Shown here: positions 35,186 to 43,502 of the stretch, piece by piece
How positions within the stretch are numbered: the first letter of the stretch is position 1
How the letters are laid out: each line of letters begins with the position of its first letter
Source of the DNA: Pradoshia eiseniae
Lineage (GTDB): Bacteria; Bacillota; Bacilli; Bacillales; Pradoshiaceae
Direction of reading: 5' to 3'
Length of the DNA stretch: 64,000 bases
NCBI RefSeq assembly: GCF_002946355.1
Contig: NZ_PKOZ01000001.1
Location: 434,001-498,000 of the forward strand
Made by a program: the position numbers and the translations under genes
The notes under the pieces: generated by a model
Databases searched by the model: none
The model's input: only the letters and a program-made list of their open reading frames with translations
What the model was told of the DNA's origin: nothing

Positions 35186-35338
35186 TTGAAATTAGGGGAT
35201 ATGATCATTTATGGATGCGTCATCATTGGTGCAGGAATTGGACTTCTTTTTGACAAGGCTATTCCAGGGGTATTAATCGGATTGGGGATTGGTTACGTAT
35301 GTAAGTCTCTATTATTCACAAATTCCAATAAAGAATAA
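35186..35338 (+). CDS. 50-residue membrane protein heading the MerR operon
   Basis: TTG 35186 is eight bases after AGGAGGAGA. The product KLGDMIIYGCVIIGAGIGLL, FDKAIPGVLIGLGIGYV, CKSLLFTNSNKE has two short glycine-rich hydrophobic helices joined by FDKAIPG. It is the first gene after the MerR-type promoter and ends 16 bp before the regulator start. Small glycine-rich membrane proteins of this sort are common in bacilli and have no known function. Confidence 0.75.
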   Translation: MKLGDMIIYGCVIIGAGIGLLFDKAIPGVLIGLGIGYVCKSLLFTNSNKE

Positions 35339-35354
35339 GGAAGTAGGAATTCTA

Positions 35355-36092
35355 TTGTTGCATATTAATGAAATGAAAAAGATTAGCGGAGTGTCTGTTA
35401 GGACTCTACGATATTATGACCAGATTGACCTGCTTAAGCCTGCCTCCAAAACGGAGGGCGGCCATCGATTATATTCGAACAATGAGTTGAAAAAACTGCA
35501 GCAAATCCAATTCTTGAAGAAGATAGGGTTCCCATTAAGTGAAATCAAAAGTATGTTAGAGGACGAGCAATGGGATTGGTCAATCAGTCTCATGAAGCAG
35601 CTATCCTATGTATTGAGTGAAAAGAATCGCCTCTCAAAGCTAGAGGTTCATTTAAGAGAATTGATCAATGGCATAGCCATTGAGGGAGAAGAATATAAAA
35701 TCAAGAATATTATAAGTTTATTTACGAAAGATTCACGAGATATGTTAACCTATGACCTTAATAAATTGGAAATGAATAATAAAGAAGTTTTAGATAAGCT
35801 TCCAAATATGGCTAGTACTGATCCGGATTCATTAGAGTGGATCGCTCTAATAGGGCAGCTAAAAAAGTATATGCACCTGGGCTATCGTAATTCACGCATA
35901 CAAACTATCATTAGCAGAATGAGCGACAAAATAGAGGAGGATTTCAGTGAGGAGGAGGCCTTTTTAGACAAACTCTGGGATATAAGGATGTCACCAGAGG
36001 AGTCAGAAAAGTATAGCCTTTATCCCATCGATCAAGAGGTTCTTACGTTTATGGAGAAAGCCTATGATTATTACCAGACGGAAAAACAGTGA
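35355..36092 (+). CDS. MerR-family transcriptional regulator
   Basis: 245 residues. Residues about 1-70 are a MerR winged helix (NEMKKISGVSVRTLRYYDQI, DLLKPASKTEGGHRLYSNNE, LKKIGFPLSEIKSML), followed by a coiled dimer helix and about 130 residues of helical effector domain (LYPIDQEVLTFMEKAYDYYQ) of no recognised type. No Cys cluster for metal is present. TTG 35355 is six bases after TAGGA; ATG 35373 is a possible alternative. It probably binds the two TGAC-N5-GTCA sites upstream. Confidence 0.85.
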   Translation: MLHINEMKKISGVSVRTLRYYDQIDLLKPASKTEGGHRLYSNNELKKLQQIQFLKKIGFPLSEIKSMLEDEQWDWSISLMKQLSYVLSEKNRLSKLEVHLRELINGIAIEGEEYKIKNIISLFTKDSRDMLTYDLNKLEMNNKEVLDKLPNMASTDPDSLEWIALIGQLKKYMHLGYRNSRIQTIISRMSDKIEEDFSEEEAFLDKLWDIRMSPEESEKYSLYPIDQEVLTFMEKAYDYYQTEKQ

Positions 36093-36117
36093 GAATACGA
36101 AAACACGGGAGGAATAA

Positions 36118-36774
36118 ATGGGAGCAGAGCTGTTGCTTTATTTGAGCGGATTAGCGTTATTGGATACGTTAAGTCCGGCCATTATTGGTGTAACGCTATA
36201 TTTGTTATTGACGGATAGCCAAAATGTAACCGCAAGATTGTTTGCCTTTGTATTCACTGTATTTATTTTGTATTTCTCCTTAGGGCTATCCATGATGCTA
36301 GGGCTCACCTACATTATGGATACCTTCTCAAGCCTGTTTCAAAACAAACTATTCAGCTGGATTATTTTTGTTATTGGAATGATTCTATTTGTGGCTAGCT
36401 TCTTTATCACCACCAACAAAAAAAGTGCGATTCCCATCCCACGGACACATAGCATTGCCTCAATGGTAATGATCGGGGTGCTAACGTTTCTGATAGAGGC
36501 TGGTACTGCCTTGCCATACTTTGCTGCTATAGGATTATTTATCACAAACGATATGCCCATGATTCAGTGGTTACCCTTGCTTGCAGCATATAATATGATG
36601 ATGATCCTGCCAGCTATCGTTCTCTTTTTGGGCAATAAGCTGTTTAAGAAATGGATAACGCCAATCTTGGTTAATCTTCACAATAAACTGTCAAGCAGCT
36701 CGAATTCAGTCCTTTCATGGGTCATGTGCATCGTTGGGCTGATACTGATCGTTAATACGCTTGATTATTTATGA
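36118..36774 (+). CDS. GAP-family membrane transporter (LysE superfamily)
   Basis: 218 residues with six hydrophobic helices. LSGLALLDTLSPAIIGVTLYLLLT at the start and IGVLTFLIEAGTALPYFAAIG, LLAAYNMMMILPAIVLFLG match the GAP (Sap/SfLAP-like) family, whose mycobacterial members help move glycolipids and which belongs to the LysE exporter superfamily. GGGAGGAA precedes the ATG. It is the last gene of the MerR operon, so a compound sensed by MerR may be exported. Confidence 0.82.
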   Translation: MGAELLLYLSGLALLDTLSPAIIGVTLYLLLTDSQNVTARLFAFVFTVFILYFSLGLSMMLGLTYIMDTFSSLFQNKLFSWIIFVIGMILFVASFFITTNKKSAIPIPRTHSIASMVMIGVLTFLIEAGTALPYFAAIGLFITNDMPMIQWLPLLAAYNMMMILPAIVLFLGNKLFKKWITPILVNLHNKLSSSSNSVLSWVMCIVGLILIVNTLDYL

Positions 36775-36800
36775 GATTATGGGAACCTAAGATATTTTGT

Positions 36801-36834
36801 ACAGCCACTAGTTGCTTAATGGTGGCTGTTTTTA
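36801..36834 (+). terminator. terminator of the MerR-GAP operon
   Basis: ACAGCCAC pairs with GTGGCTGT around an extended loop, followed by TTTTTATT. Confidence 0.88.
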
Positions 36835-36908
36835 TTTGGTGAAAAGAGGTTTTACGCAATCCTCTATCGAAATAACATAAAAGCAAATTGGTTAAGAAGA
36901 GGTGGAGC

Positions 36909-37634
36909 ATGCGGGAAGTGCACAGAATGCAGCCAATCGAAGCGGCAAATGAGTTTTGGAAAAAGTATTTCCCTGATTGCCAAGGGGCGATATTAGCAGG
37001 AAGTGTCGTGAGAGGAGAAGCAACCGAAACATCTGATTTAGATATCATCATATTTGACAATGTTATGTCTTCATCTTACCGGGAGTCATTAGTAGACTTT
37101 GAATGGCCGATTGAACTTTTTGTCCATAATCTAACCTCCTATAAGGAGTACTTTGAAAAGGATTGTCAAAGGGCAAGACCTACATTGCCTAGAATGGTCG
37201 CTGAGGGTATCATCCTGAAAGGGGAAAAAACCATCAGTCCAATCAAGAAAGAGGCTTGGGAGCTGCTGAATGGAGGTCCTTCAAAATGGACAGCAGAAAC
37301 AATTCGGATAAAGCGCTATTTTCTAACAGATGCACTTGATGATTTTCGGGGGAGTACTAATCGGGAGGAAGAGCTATTTATCGCCAATACATTAGCTGAA
37401 TTGGCAAGTGAATTTGTTCTTAGGATAAACAGTCAATGGATTGGTTCCTCAAAGTGGGTCGTACGCTCATTAAAGCAGTATGATGAATCATTTGCCAATC
37501 GATTTGTGAATGCGTTTGATCATTTTTACCAGACAGGCGAGAAAAAGAAAATCATACAATTAGTTGAAGATATTTTACAGCCATACGGCGGAACGCTATT
37601 TGCAGGTTTTTCCTTGGGGAAGGAGAAGGGATGA
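36909..37634 (+). CDS. nucleotidyltransferase (aminoglycoside-type fold)
   Basis: 241 residues. The catalytic core GSVVRGEATETSDLDIIIF (about 29-48) is the G-S-x-x-x-G...S-D-L-D motif of pol-beta-type nucleotidyltransferases, followed by a helical domain of about 130 residues (TAETIRIKRYFLTDALDDFRG). Relatives include antibiotic adenylyltransferases and toxin-antitoxin MNT proteins; no partner toxin is adjacent. ATG 36909 follows GAGGTGGA. Substrate unknown. Confidence 0.8.
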   Translation: MREVHRMQPIEAANEFWKKYFPDCQGAILAGSVVRGEATETSDLDIIIFDNVMSSSYRESLVDFEWPIELFVHNLTSYKEYFEKDCQRARPTLPRMVAEGIILKGEKTISPIKKEAWELLNGGPSKWTAETIRIKRYFLTDALDDFRGSTNREEELFIANTLAELASEFVLRINSQWIGSSKWVVRSLKQYDESFANRFVNAFDHFYQTGEKKKIIQLVEDILQPYGGTLFAGFSLGKEKG

Positions 37635-37750
37635 ATGGGTGGAAACAGGGTGAGGCTTAATGATTCCATATCGAAGTTTATAGACTTAACATCAACCCTA
37701 GATTATTTTATGGCTGAATTTTTATGAAGTATGCAGGAGGGAAAAGAATA

Positions 37751-38095
37751 GTGATTAATTATAACGGACGAACCTTTGTTTCTGCAGAAAACACAGCAAA
37801 TGGAGAAGTATCCTCACAGACTGTTTTTGAATATAAACAAACCAATCATATCATTTCAGCTACCTATCATGGGGGAAATATCGTGCAGGGGATGTTAATC
37901 GGCCTCATCATGGAAGATGGCTGCCTGCAATTCAGGTACAATCACATCAATCGCCGGAATGAGATTAGGGGCGGGGAGTGTGTTTCAACCCCTGAAATCC
38001 TGCCTGATGGAAGAGTAAGATTGCATGAGCAATGGAAATGGCTTGATGCGGAGAATACGGAAGGAAGCTCTATTATAGAAGAAGTTGAATTTTGA
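37751..38095 (+). CDS. conserved hypothetical protein
   Basis: 114 residues, all beta, with INYNGRTFVSAENTANGEVS, SATYHGGNIVQGMLIGLI and RLHEQWKWLDAENTEGSSII. Homologues in bacilli are often called n-acetylglutamate synthase, but no acetyltransferase motif is present, so I leave it unnamed. GTG 37751 lies 10 bases after AGGAGG; the longer frame to 37724 would run through that site. Confidence 0.72.
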   Translation: MINYNGRTFVSAENTANGEVSSQTVFEYKQTNHIISATYHGGNIVQGMLIGLIMEDGCLQFRYNHINRRNEIRGGECVSTPEILPDGRVRLHEQWKWLDAENTEGSSIIEEVEF

Positions 38096-38165
38096 GTCAG
38101 GCGTAGCGAAAGAAGGCAGCTTTTGAGCAAGACTGGAATACCTTAATTTTAAAAGAGGTGTGTAA

Positions 38166-38455
38166 ATGGATTTCTTCATTATCCTTATCATCTTCTTTAC
38201 CGTTACAGCCAATTTGATAGGGTTTCTCATCTTCAAAAAGAGTGGAAATCTATACTTGGCAGCTTTAGCTATCCTAATATTGGCTGGTGTATTCGGGGCG
38301 ATTGAAGGCTTTTGGGCTGTGGCGGTCATAGAGGATGGATTTGCTTTTTTTTTTACGGATTTCACCTTGCTACCATCTTGCTATACAACAGTATAATCAT
38401 CATTCTTATAGCCATGTTAGGGTGGATCATTAAGAAAATCAAAAAGCATTGGTAG
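38166..38455 (+). pseudogene. small membrane protein gene interrupted at a T10 tract
   Basis: ATG 38166 (after AGAGGTG) encodes NLIGFLIFKKSGNLYLAALA, ILILAGVFGAIEGFWAVAVI, then EDGFAFFF at ten Ts (38345-38354). The present frame continues TDFTLLPSCYTTV to a stop at 38396. With one extra T the protein would go on as YGFHLATILLYNSIIIILIA, MLGWIIKKIKKHW to TAG 38453-38455, a natural third helix with a basic end. A single-base deletion, slippage-based switching or a sequencing error at the T tract can explain it. Confidence 0.7.
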
Positions 38456-38489
38456 GGAATTATATCTAATAAATGGGGCGGTTCTTTCT

Positions 38490-39569
38490 ATGCGGCGAAA
38501 GGGCTGGTCAACTAAAAGGGAGCTAACTGAATTGTTTGATGAATTAAAGGGTTTAGTAGAAAGATCAAGTGAAGAGGAAGTGAAGTCACTTTTATTTCAT
38601 ATCCTGCTTAATATCAATATGGTTGAAGAGTCAAATATGCCGGAGGAGGAATTAACCCAAAATTTGAAAAAGATTTATAAGGATTTCTTGAACTATAAAT
38701 CTGCGCAAACAGTTAATATGGATGAAAAAGATTATAAGGCTGCCCATATTGTTTTTGGTGATTCGGCTTCAGGTAGTTTGAGAATGGTCTTAAAAGATAT
38801 GAAATTACAAGACAGTGAAGAGATTATCCATTTTTCGGATTTATTTTCGATTGGTCCAATTTGGAGATTGCACGAGGAGACAGGTCTGATTAACAGGGCA
38901 GAATGGCTCCGAAATCACATCAATTTAGATGAGGAATATATTGATAAGTACCAAGATCATTTTACTCAGACAATCTTAAAGATCCAATCTATTGACCCAA
39001 ATATACCAATTTACATTTGGACAGGAGATAACTCTCACGAACAAACGGCCCTAAGATTTGTTTTATATTTATTAAGAGAACAAACAAATCATATTATTTT
39101 AATGAAGACAACAGCAAGTTATAAAAAAATGGTTAATAGACCAGATATCGAACACTATCCTTTACATACGGGTGAAATTATACCCGAGAAGTTGAGAATG
39201 ATTTATGAGGATAATAGGATGGCACATTCTTTGTCCTCAATGGAACGTAAAAGGTTCGAGGCTGAATGGGGAAAGAGATCTGGTGAACAAGAGGTTCTTA
39301 GAATATGGGAAAAAGGAGAAATACAACATGTGGATGAAGACTATTATGATGACGATATCATTGATATTGCCCGAAGATTACATAATGAACAACCGGTTAA
39401 AGGATTTTTAAAGTCAGCCCGCGTAATTGGAGAAGCTATCGGGAATTTGAATCAATACATTGGTGATCTTTATATTGAGTATAGAGTCAGACATTTAATA
39501 ATGAATGGCGTTTTTGAGATACAAGGCATCCCAAAAGCAATGAGGTTTTATAGCGTGAAATTACGGTAG
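38490..39569 (+). CDS. DUF1835/DUF3658 protein
   Basis: 359 residues. A helical N-terminus of about 80 residues (KRELTELFDELKGLVERSSE) precedes the DUF1835 domain (about 85-200; AAHIVFGDSASGSLRMVLKD, IIHFSDLFSIGPIWRLHEE, YIWTGDNSHEQTALRFVLYL) and the DUF3658 domain (about 240-355). This pair is widespread in Firmicutes and has no known activity. GGGGCGG lies nine bases before the ATG. A terminator follows. Confidence 0.85.
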   Translation: MRRKGWSTKRELTELFDELKGLVERSSEEEVKSLLFHILLNINMVEESNMPEEELTQNLKKIYKDFLNYKSAQTVNMDEKDYKAAHIVFGDSASGSLRMVLKDMKLQDSEEIIHFSDLFSIGPIWRLHEETGLINRAEWLRNHINLDEEYIDKYQDHFTQTILKIQSIDPNIPIYIWTGDNSHEQTALRFVLYLLREQTNHIILMKTTASYKKMVNRPDIEHYPLHTGEIIPEKLRMIYEDNRMAHSLSSMERKRFEAEWGKRSGEQEVLRIWEKGEIQHVDEDYYDDDIIDIARRLHNEQPVKGFLKSARVIGEAIGNLNQYIGDLYIEYRVRHLIMNGVFEIQGIPKAMRFYSVKLR

Positions 39570-39613
39570 TTTTCCAGTATTCTCAAACCAAGGATGGCAT
39601 CTAGCAGAACAGG

Positions 39614-39642
39614 GAGGCAGTGAAAGCTGCCTCTCATTTTTT
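39614..39642 (+). terminator. terminator after the DUF1835 gene
   Basis: GAGGCAG pairs with CTGCCTC around TGAAAG, followed by TCATTTTTTT. Confidence 0.88.
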
Positions 39643-39774
39643 TAGAAAGAATTGTATATAAAAAGAAAAATAATACAATAAAATGGTAAAATAAGAGATG
39701 TATGAACTGAAAACATATTTTTTTCAAGCTATGTGTATATCCGTCCTGTACAGCAGGATAAAGGAGGCTAATTT

Positions 39775-40314
39775 ATGCCTATGTATAAGGACAAAGAGCT
39801 GGTTATCCGCCCAATAGGAGAAGAAGATTTATATTCATTATGGGAACTAACCTATAAGGAGGAGAATCCTGAATGGAAAAAATGGGATGCCCCTTATTTC
39901 GAGCATCAATCACTTTCCTATAAAGAATACATGGATAAAAAGAAGACAATCGTCAATCAAGATAATATTTGGGGAATTGAGGTAGATGGGAAGTTAATTG
40001 GAACCGTCAGTTATTATTGGGAGCATAAACCGTCAAATTGGTTGGAAATGGGCATTGGCATTTATGACCCGGATTATTGGAGCGACGGTTATGGCACGAA
40101 AGCGTTAAAGCTTTGGATTACCCATTTGTTTAACACGTTGCCTTTAGTGCGAGTGGGATTCACAACCTGGTCAGGAAATCATCGAATGATAAAGGTTGGG
40201 GAGAAATTAGGCATGCAAATGGAAGCGAGACTAAGGAAATGCCGTTACTATAATAATGAGTATTATGATTCTATTAGAATGGGATTACTGAGAGAGGAAT
40301 GGGAATTTATTTAA
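39775..40314 (+). CDS. RimJ/RimL-type GNAT acetyltransferase
   Basis: 179 residues. The N-terminal ELVIRPIGEEDLYSLWELTY, the acetyl-CoA region IGIYDPDYWSDGYGTKALKL (with G-Y-G-T replacing R-x-x-G-x-G) and the C-terminal VGEKLGMQMEARLRKCRYYNN are typical of the RimJ/RimL subgroup. AAAGGAGG precedes the ATG by nine bases. Acceptor unknown. Confidence 0.85.
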   Translation: MPMYKDKELVIRPIGEEDLYSLWELTYKEENPEWKKWDAPYFEHQSLSYKEYMDKKKTIVNQDNIWGIEVDGKLIGTVSYYWEHKPSNWLEMGIGIYDPDYWSDGYGTKALKLWITHLFNTLPLVRVGFTTWSGNHRMIKVGEKLGMQMEARLRKCRYYNNEYYDSIRMGLLREEWEFI

Positions 40315-40353
40315 ATTTGCACTATCAATGAATATTAGCTAGGAGATGATCAT

Positions 40354-40539
40354 TTGAAAAATTGGCTGCTCTCCTTTGGGATTAGCACCACTATGATTTT
40401 GGGCGGGGGATTTTTGATTCGGTTTGTGCGTGATGGAGATTTTTATATAGCAGAATTTATCGGGGGCATAGTAGGGATTATTTTAATAATCATCAGTTTT
40501 CTCCTTAAAGGCTCAATGAAACAGGATAATTCCTTCTGA
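40354..40539 (+). CDS. small two-helix membrane protein
   Basis: 61 residues from TTG 40354, which follows GGAGATGA. Two helices (WLLSFGISTTMILGGGFLI and IGGIVGIILIIISFLL) are joined by RFVRDGDFYIAEF, with a basic polar end. No family recognised. It follows the acetyltransferase gene by 39 bp. Confidence 0.6.
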   Translation: MKNWLLSFGISTTMILGGGFLIRFVRDGDFYIAEFIGGIVGIILIIISFLLKGSMKQDNSF

Positions 40540-40604
40540 GTAATAGTTGAATTTGCTGATCATCAGTTAAGAAGCTTTATTCATAAAAGGAAGGGAAGAC
40601 ATAA

Positions 40605-40739
40605 ATGTCCGAGATTACAATCTTGCCCTCATCTAAGCCATTTAACATTCCCGATGAAATAGAAGAATACATTAACCGCCATGCATTTAATCGAGAAGAG
40701 GACATAATCTTTTTCTCTGTTCAAGAGATTGATGATTAG
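40605..40739 (+). CDS. small acidic protein, unknown
   Basis: A 44-residue frame starts at ATG 40605, seven bases after AAGGAAGGGA. It reads SEITILPSSKPFNIPDEIEE, YINRHAFNREEDIIFFSVQE and IDD before TAG 40737. The next gene starts 11 bp later in the same direction, so the pair is probably cotranscribed. The sequence looks protein-like, but I do not recognise it. Confidence 0.6.
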   Translation: MSEITILPSSKPFNIPDEIEEYINRHAFNREEDIIFFSVQEIDD

Positions 40740-40750
40740 GAGAAGAAAAG

Positions 40751-41005
40751 ATGAAGGGCTTATTTTCCATGCCTTATGTTTATGAGGCAGAGGGGGTTGG
40801 ACACAGATTGTATTTAGCATGCATAGAAAAGTATATGGAATTAGGCGAGGTACTCGAAATCTATTATGTTCCGAGCCAAAATGATTTTGATGAAGACAAG
40901 CAACGATTGCTCGAGCATCCTGAACCGATTGAAATCAATATTGGGAAGTACATATACCAGACTTTTAATGGGCTTTATCAGTTAAGTCCAAAAAAAGCGG
41001 GTTGA
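40751..41005 (+). CDS. small protein, unknown
   Basis: 84 residues (MKGLFSMPYVYEAEGVGHRL, YLACIEKYMELGEVLEIYYV, PSQNDFDEDKQRLLEHPEPI). GAGAAGAAAAG precedes the ATG. The acidic, soluble product partners the 44-residue gene just upstream in what looks like a two-gene unit. No family recognised. Confidence 0.6.
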   Translation: MKGLFSMPYVYEAEGVGHRLYLACIEKYMELGEVLEIYYVPSQNDFDEDKQRLLEHPEPIEINIGKYIYQTFNGLYQLSPKKAG

Positions 41006-41120
41006 GAAGATTAGTCATCGCAAATATCTTTCACCGTATGGGATAACAACCTTTGTAAACTATTAACTATATTGCGTTTCTAGCACGATGTAGAAATTTA
41101 AGGTAAGGGCGGGGGATGCT

Positions 41121-41873
41121 ATGTTTTTAGGACTCTGGTTACTCATCATTTTCACTATTATATATGAGCCTATTATCGGCTATTTCGGGTATCAACGGTT
41201 TAAGCATGATGTGAAAGAAAAAGCGGATGCGAGATTAAATTATTACAAAAACATCATGATTGGTCTTTGGCTGCCGACTCTTTTCATCTTCCTATTAGTT
41301 TCTTTGACGGGGATGAATTTAATGGATATCGGCATTGCGCTGCCAAACATCAATCTAGATACGTTAGGAACAGAGTTTACCTATACGATTATCATCGCAG
41401 CAGTCATATATATGTTGATTTTCTCCTATTATTTAATTGGCTACCGTTTCAGCAGCAAGCTGAGAATGAAATTTATCGAAGCGAAAGAAAAAGAATTAAA
41501 TGCGGCTCCATATGCAGATATTCTTCCGGTCACGAATAAGGAAAAGAAGTTATGGGATTATGTCTCGCTAACCGCCGGCGTCACGGAGGAGATCATCTAT
41601 AGAGGGTTTCTGATTTTTGCTTTCTCAACTTTATTTCCCGATTTATCTATCTGGCTAGTCATCCTTTTATCCTCCATGCTGTTTGGGCTGGCACATACTT
41701 ACCAGGGATTCACTGGCGTAATTCGGACATCCATTATCGGGATATTTTTCTCTTGTATATACATTGGATTGAATTCAATTTTACCGCTCATCCTTATTCA
41801 TTTTTTAATGGATTATGTCGCCAAGTTAGGGGATTCTCCAATGGATCAGGAAACAAATATAAAAACGAGCTGA
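41121..41873 (+). CDS. CPBP-family intramembrane metalloprotease
   Basis: 250 residues with about seven helices. The protease motifs are present: TEEIIYRGFL (E-E-x-x-x-R), MLFGLAHTYQG (F-x-x-x-H) and LILIHFLMDYVAK (H-x-x-x-D/N). CPBP proteins cleave or prenyl-process membrane peptides, and some give self-immunity to bacteriocins; no bacteriocin gene is adjacent. GGGCGGGGGA precedes the ATG. Confidence 0.9.
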   Translation: MFLGLWLLIIFTIIYEPIIGYFGYQRFKHDVKEKADARLNYYKNIMIGLWLPTLFIFLLVSLTGMNLMDIGIALPNINLDTLGTEFTYTIIIAAVIYMLIFSYYLIGYRFSSKLRMKFIEAKEKELNAAPYADILPVTNKEKKLWDYVSLTAGVTEEIIYRGFLIFAFSTLFPDLSIWLVILLSSMLFGLAHTYQGFTGVIRTSIIGIFFSCIYIGLNSILPLILIHFLMDYVAKLGDSPMDQETNIKTS

Positions 41874-41900
41874 GAGGTTATACTCTTAGCTCGTTTTTTA
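41865..41900 (+). terminator. terminator of the CPBP gene
   Basis: ACGAGCTGAGAG pairs with CTCTTAGCTCGT (one G-U) around a six-base loop, followed by TTTTTA; it begins within the last codons. Confidence 0.9.
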
Positions 41901-41981
41901 ATAGGAATGATAGATGTTTTTGTTTTACGTGTATACATTTTATTTTGCTCATTCGTTGTATAAGTGCAGGAGGGTTGAAAG

Positions 41982-42488
41982 ATGAAAAAAGATGATGTAT
42001 TTGCCTCCTATCTTATCAATTTAGGAGAGGAAGTGTATAAGTTATTATTGGCGAAAGGAGCAAAAAAAGAAGATGCGGAAGATATTATTCAAAATACGTT
42101 CTACAAGGTGTATACCCTTTTGGATGATTTAACAGAGAATAATCTACGTCCATGGTTTTTTAGAGTATCACTTAACCAATACATTGATGTGAAGCGGAAG
42201 AAAGAGCAGAAAAATATCCATTTGACGGAGAAAATATATGCAAAACTTTCACAGCCAGATTTCGAGCTCGAGGCAATTTTCCATAAAAATGAGATATTAT
42301 CACTCTTAAAAGATGTAAAAAAAGAGTACAGAGAAATTTTCTTCTTGAAGTATTACTATGATTTTTCTTATGAGGAAATTGCACTTCTTCTCGATATTCA
42401 AACAATCAGTGTAAAACAAAGATTATATCGTGCGCGTAAATCGATTCATTCCAAAGTAGGAGGGAAGCAAAGATGGACATTTCACTGA
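41982..42488 (+). CDS. ECF-type RNA polymerase sigma factor
   Basis: 168 residues. Region 2 is AKKEDAEDIIQNTFYKVYTL with LRPWFFRVSLNQYIDVKRKK; region 4 is KEYREIFFLKYYYDFSYEEI then ALLLDIQTISVKQRLYRARK. Its end overlaps the following gene by 16 bp, and that gene codes for a membrane-anchored sigma-regulator protein, giving the usual sigma/anti-sigma pair. AGGAGGG lies 10 bases before the ATG. Confidence 0.9.
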   Translation: MKKDDVFASYLINLGEEVYKLLLAKGAKKEDAEDIIQNTFYKVYTLLDDLTENNLRPWFFRVSLNQYIDVKRKKEQKNIHLTEKIYAKLSQPDFELEAIFHKNEILSLLKDVKKEYREIFFLKYYYDFSYEEIALLLDIQTISVKQRLYRARKSIHSKVGGKQRWTFH

Positions 42489-43387
42489 AAAAAGCCTTAA
42501 GAAAGGCGAAATTCAAACAATTGTTAGTAATGATCATAACTTCGATTATTATCTTGATGGTCTTATTATTTATCTTTAATAGGGTTGGCAATTACTTTGC
42601 TGCCAAAAGCACTTTTAAGCTCCATGACATTTTATTTCTTCATAACGCTATTATGGAGCCGAATATTCAAATTGACTCACAAGTGACGAGTAATTCGTCT
42701 ATGTTCGGCGGAAATATTGTGACAAATCGCTCGAAAAATATTAATGGCTATCTAGTTCGATGGAGCACGCTCACAAGTTCATATAATTGGTTTGGGGTAA
42801 AGATTGATCATAACGAGTTAGTCCCTGGCTTTCATTGGTCTGATAGAGAATTTTATGAGTATGACAAACAAACCAAAACTAAAGCTGCCACTTTTTATCA
42901 CCCCTTGATTCAAAAATATTATGAAGATGTTCCGAACGAGCTTAAAGGACTTTCAGAGTTAAAGAATCATGTCGCGGAAGTGGCGATATCATTTGATCAG
43001 CCTTATACTTTTGGCGAAATCAGAAATAAATTGCCCGCTAATGTAAACGTCGTATGGTTCTATATGACTTCGTCCATTGGAGATGAAAGCCACGGGCCTT
43101 CGGGTATGCCGGTATACGGGTTTGCTGATTCAACGGATGAACCGGCATCGGGATATGAGAACTTTATTGCTAACCTGGAAAAATATGATGTCGATGGCGA
43201 TGATGAAACTATTCAAGAGTTTTTAAAGATTAATAAGAGTAAATCTTTTAATGATGTGGAAATATTGGGAGTAATGCTCACTGGCAAGACAGAAAGCTTT
43301 AAACCATTAGAAAATGAGGGTTTTATTCGTGGGGCTTCTGTTGGTGCTACTGCGCAAATCGTACCTTATATCAAGCCTGATAAATAA
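42473..43387 (+). CDS. membrane-anchored anti-sigma factor (sigma-regulator N/C domains)
   Basis: 304 residues. A cytoplasmic segment (LKKALRKAKFKQ) precedes one transmembrane helix (LLVMIITSIIILMVLLFIF, about 17-36) and a large extracytoplasmic region of about 265 residues with the block VAISFDQPYTFGEIRNKLPA and a Gly-rich end. This matches the Sigma_reg_N/Sigma_reg_C anti-sigma family encoded beside ECF sigma factors in bacilli. The very short cytoplasmic part lacks a zinc-binding anti-sigma domain. The start codon lies inside the sigma gene, with AGGAGGG upstream. Confidence 0.85.
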   Translation: MDISLKKALRKAKFKQLLVMIITSIIILMVLLFIFNRVGNYFAAKSTFKLHDILFLHNAIMEPNIQIDSQVTSNSSMFGGNIVTNRSKNINGYLVRWSTLTSSYNWFGVKIDHNELVPGFHWSDREFYEYDKQTKTKAATFYHPLIQKYYEDVPNELKGLSELKNHVAEVAISFDQPYTFGEIRNKLPANVNVVWFYMTSSIGDESHGPSGMPVYGFADSTDEPASGYENFIANLEKYDVDGDDETIQEFLKINKSKSFNDVEILGVMLTGKTESFKPLENEGFIRGASVGATAQIVPYIKPDK

Positions 43388-43454
43388 TGAATATGAACTG
43401 TCATTATACGTCAGGTGACTGAATAGAAGGGATAAAAACCAAGTAAGCTATAGA

Positions 43455-43492
43455 AAAGGATGCGTTGGCTTAAGGCCGCTGCATCCTTTTTC
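43455..43492. terminator. shared terminator of convergent units
   Basis: AAAGGATGC pairs with GCATCCTTT through an imperfect inner stem; TTTTTC follows on the plus strand and TTTTC on the minus strand. Confidence 0.8.
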
Positions 43493-43502
43493 TATATTGG
43501 AA

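Noticed and set aside
36909-37634. MNT-type toxin-antitoxin system
   Set aside because: No HEPN toxin gene is adjacent on either side, so a toxin-antitoxin role is not supported.
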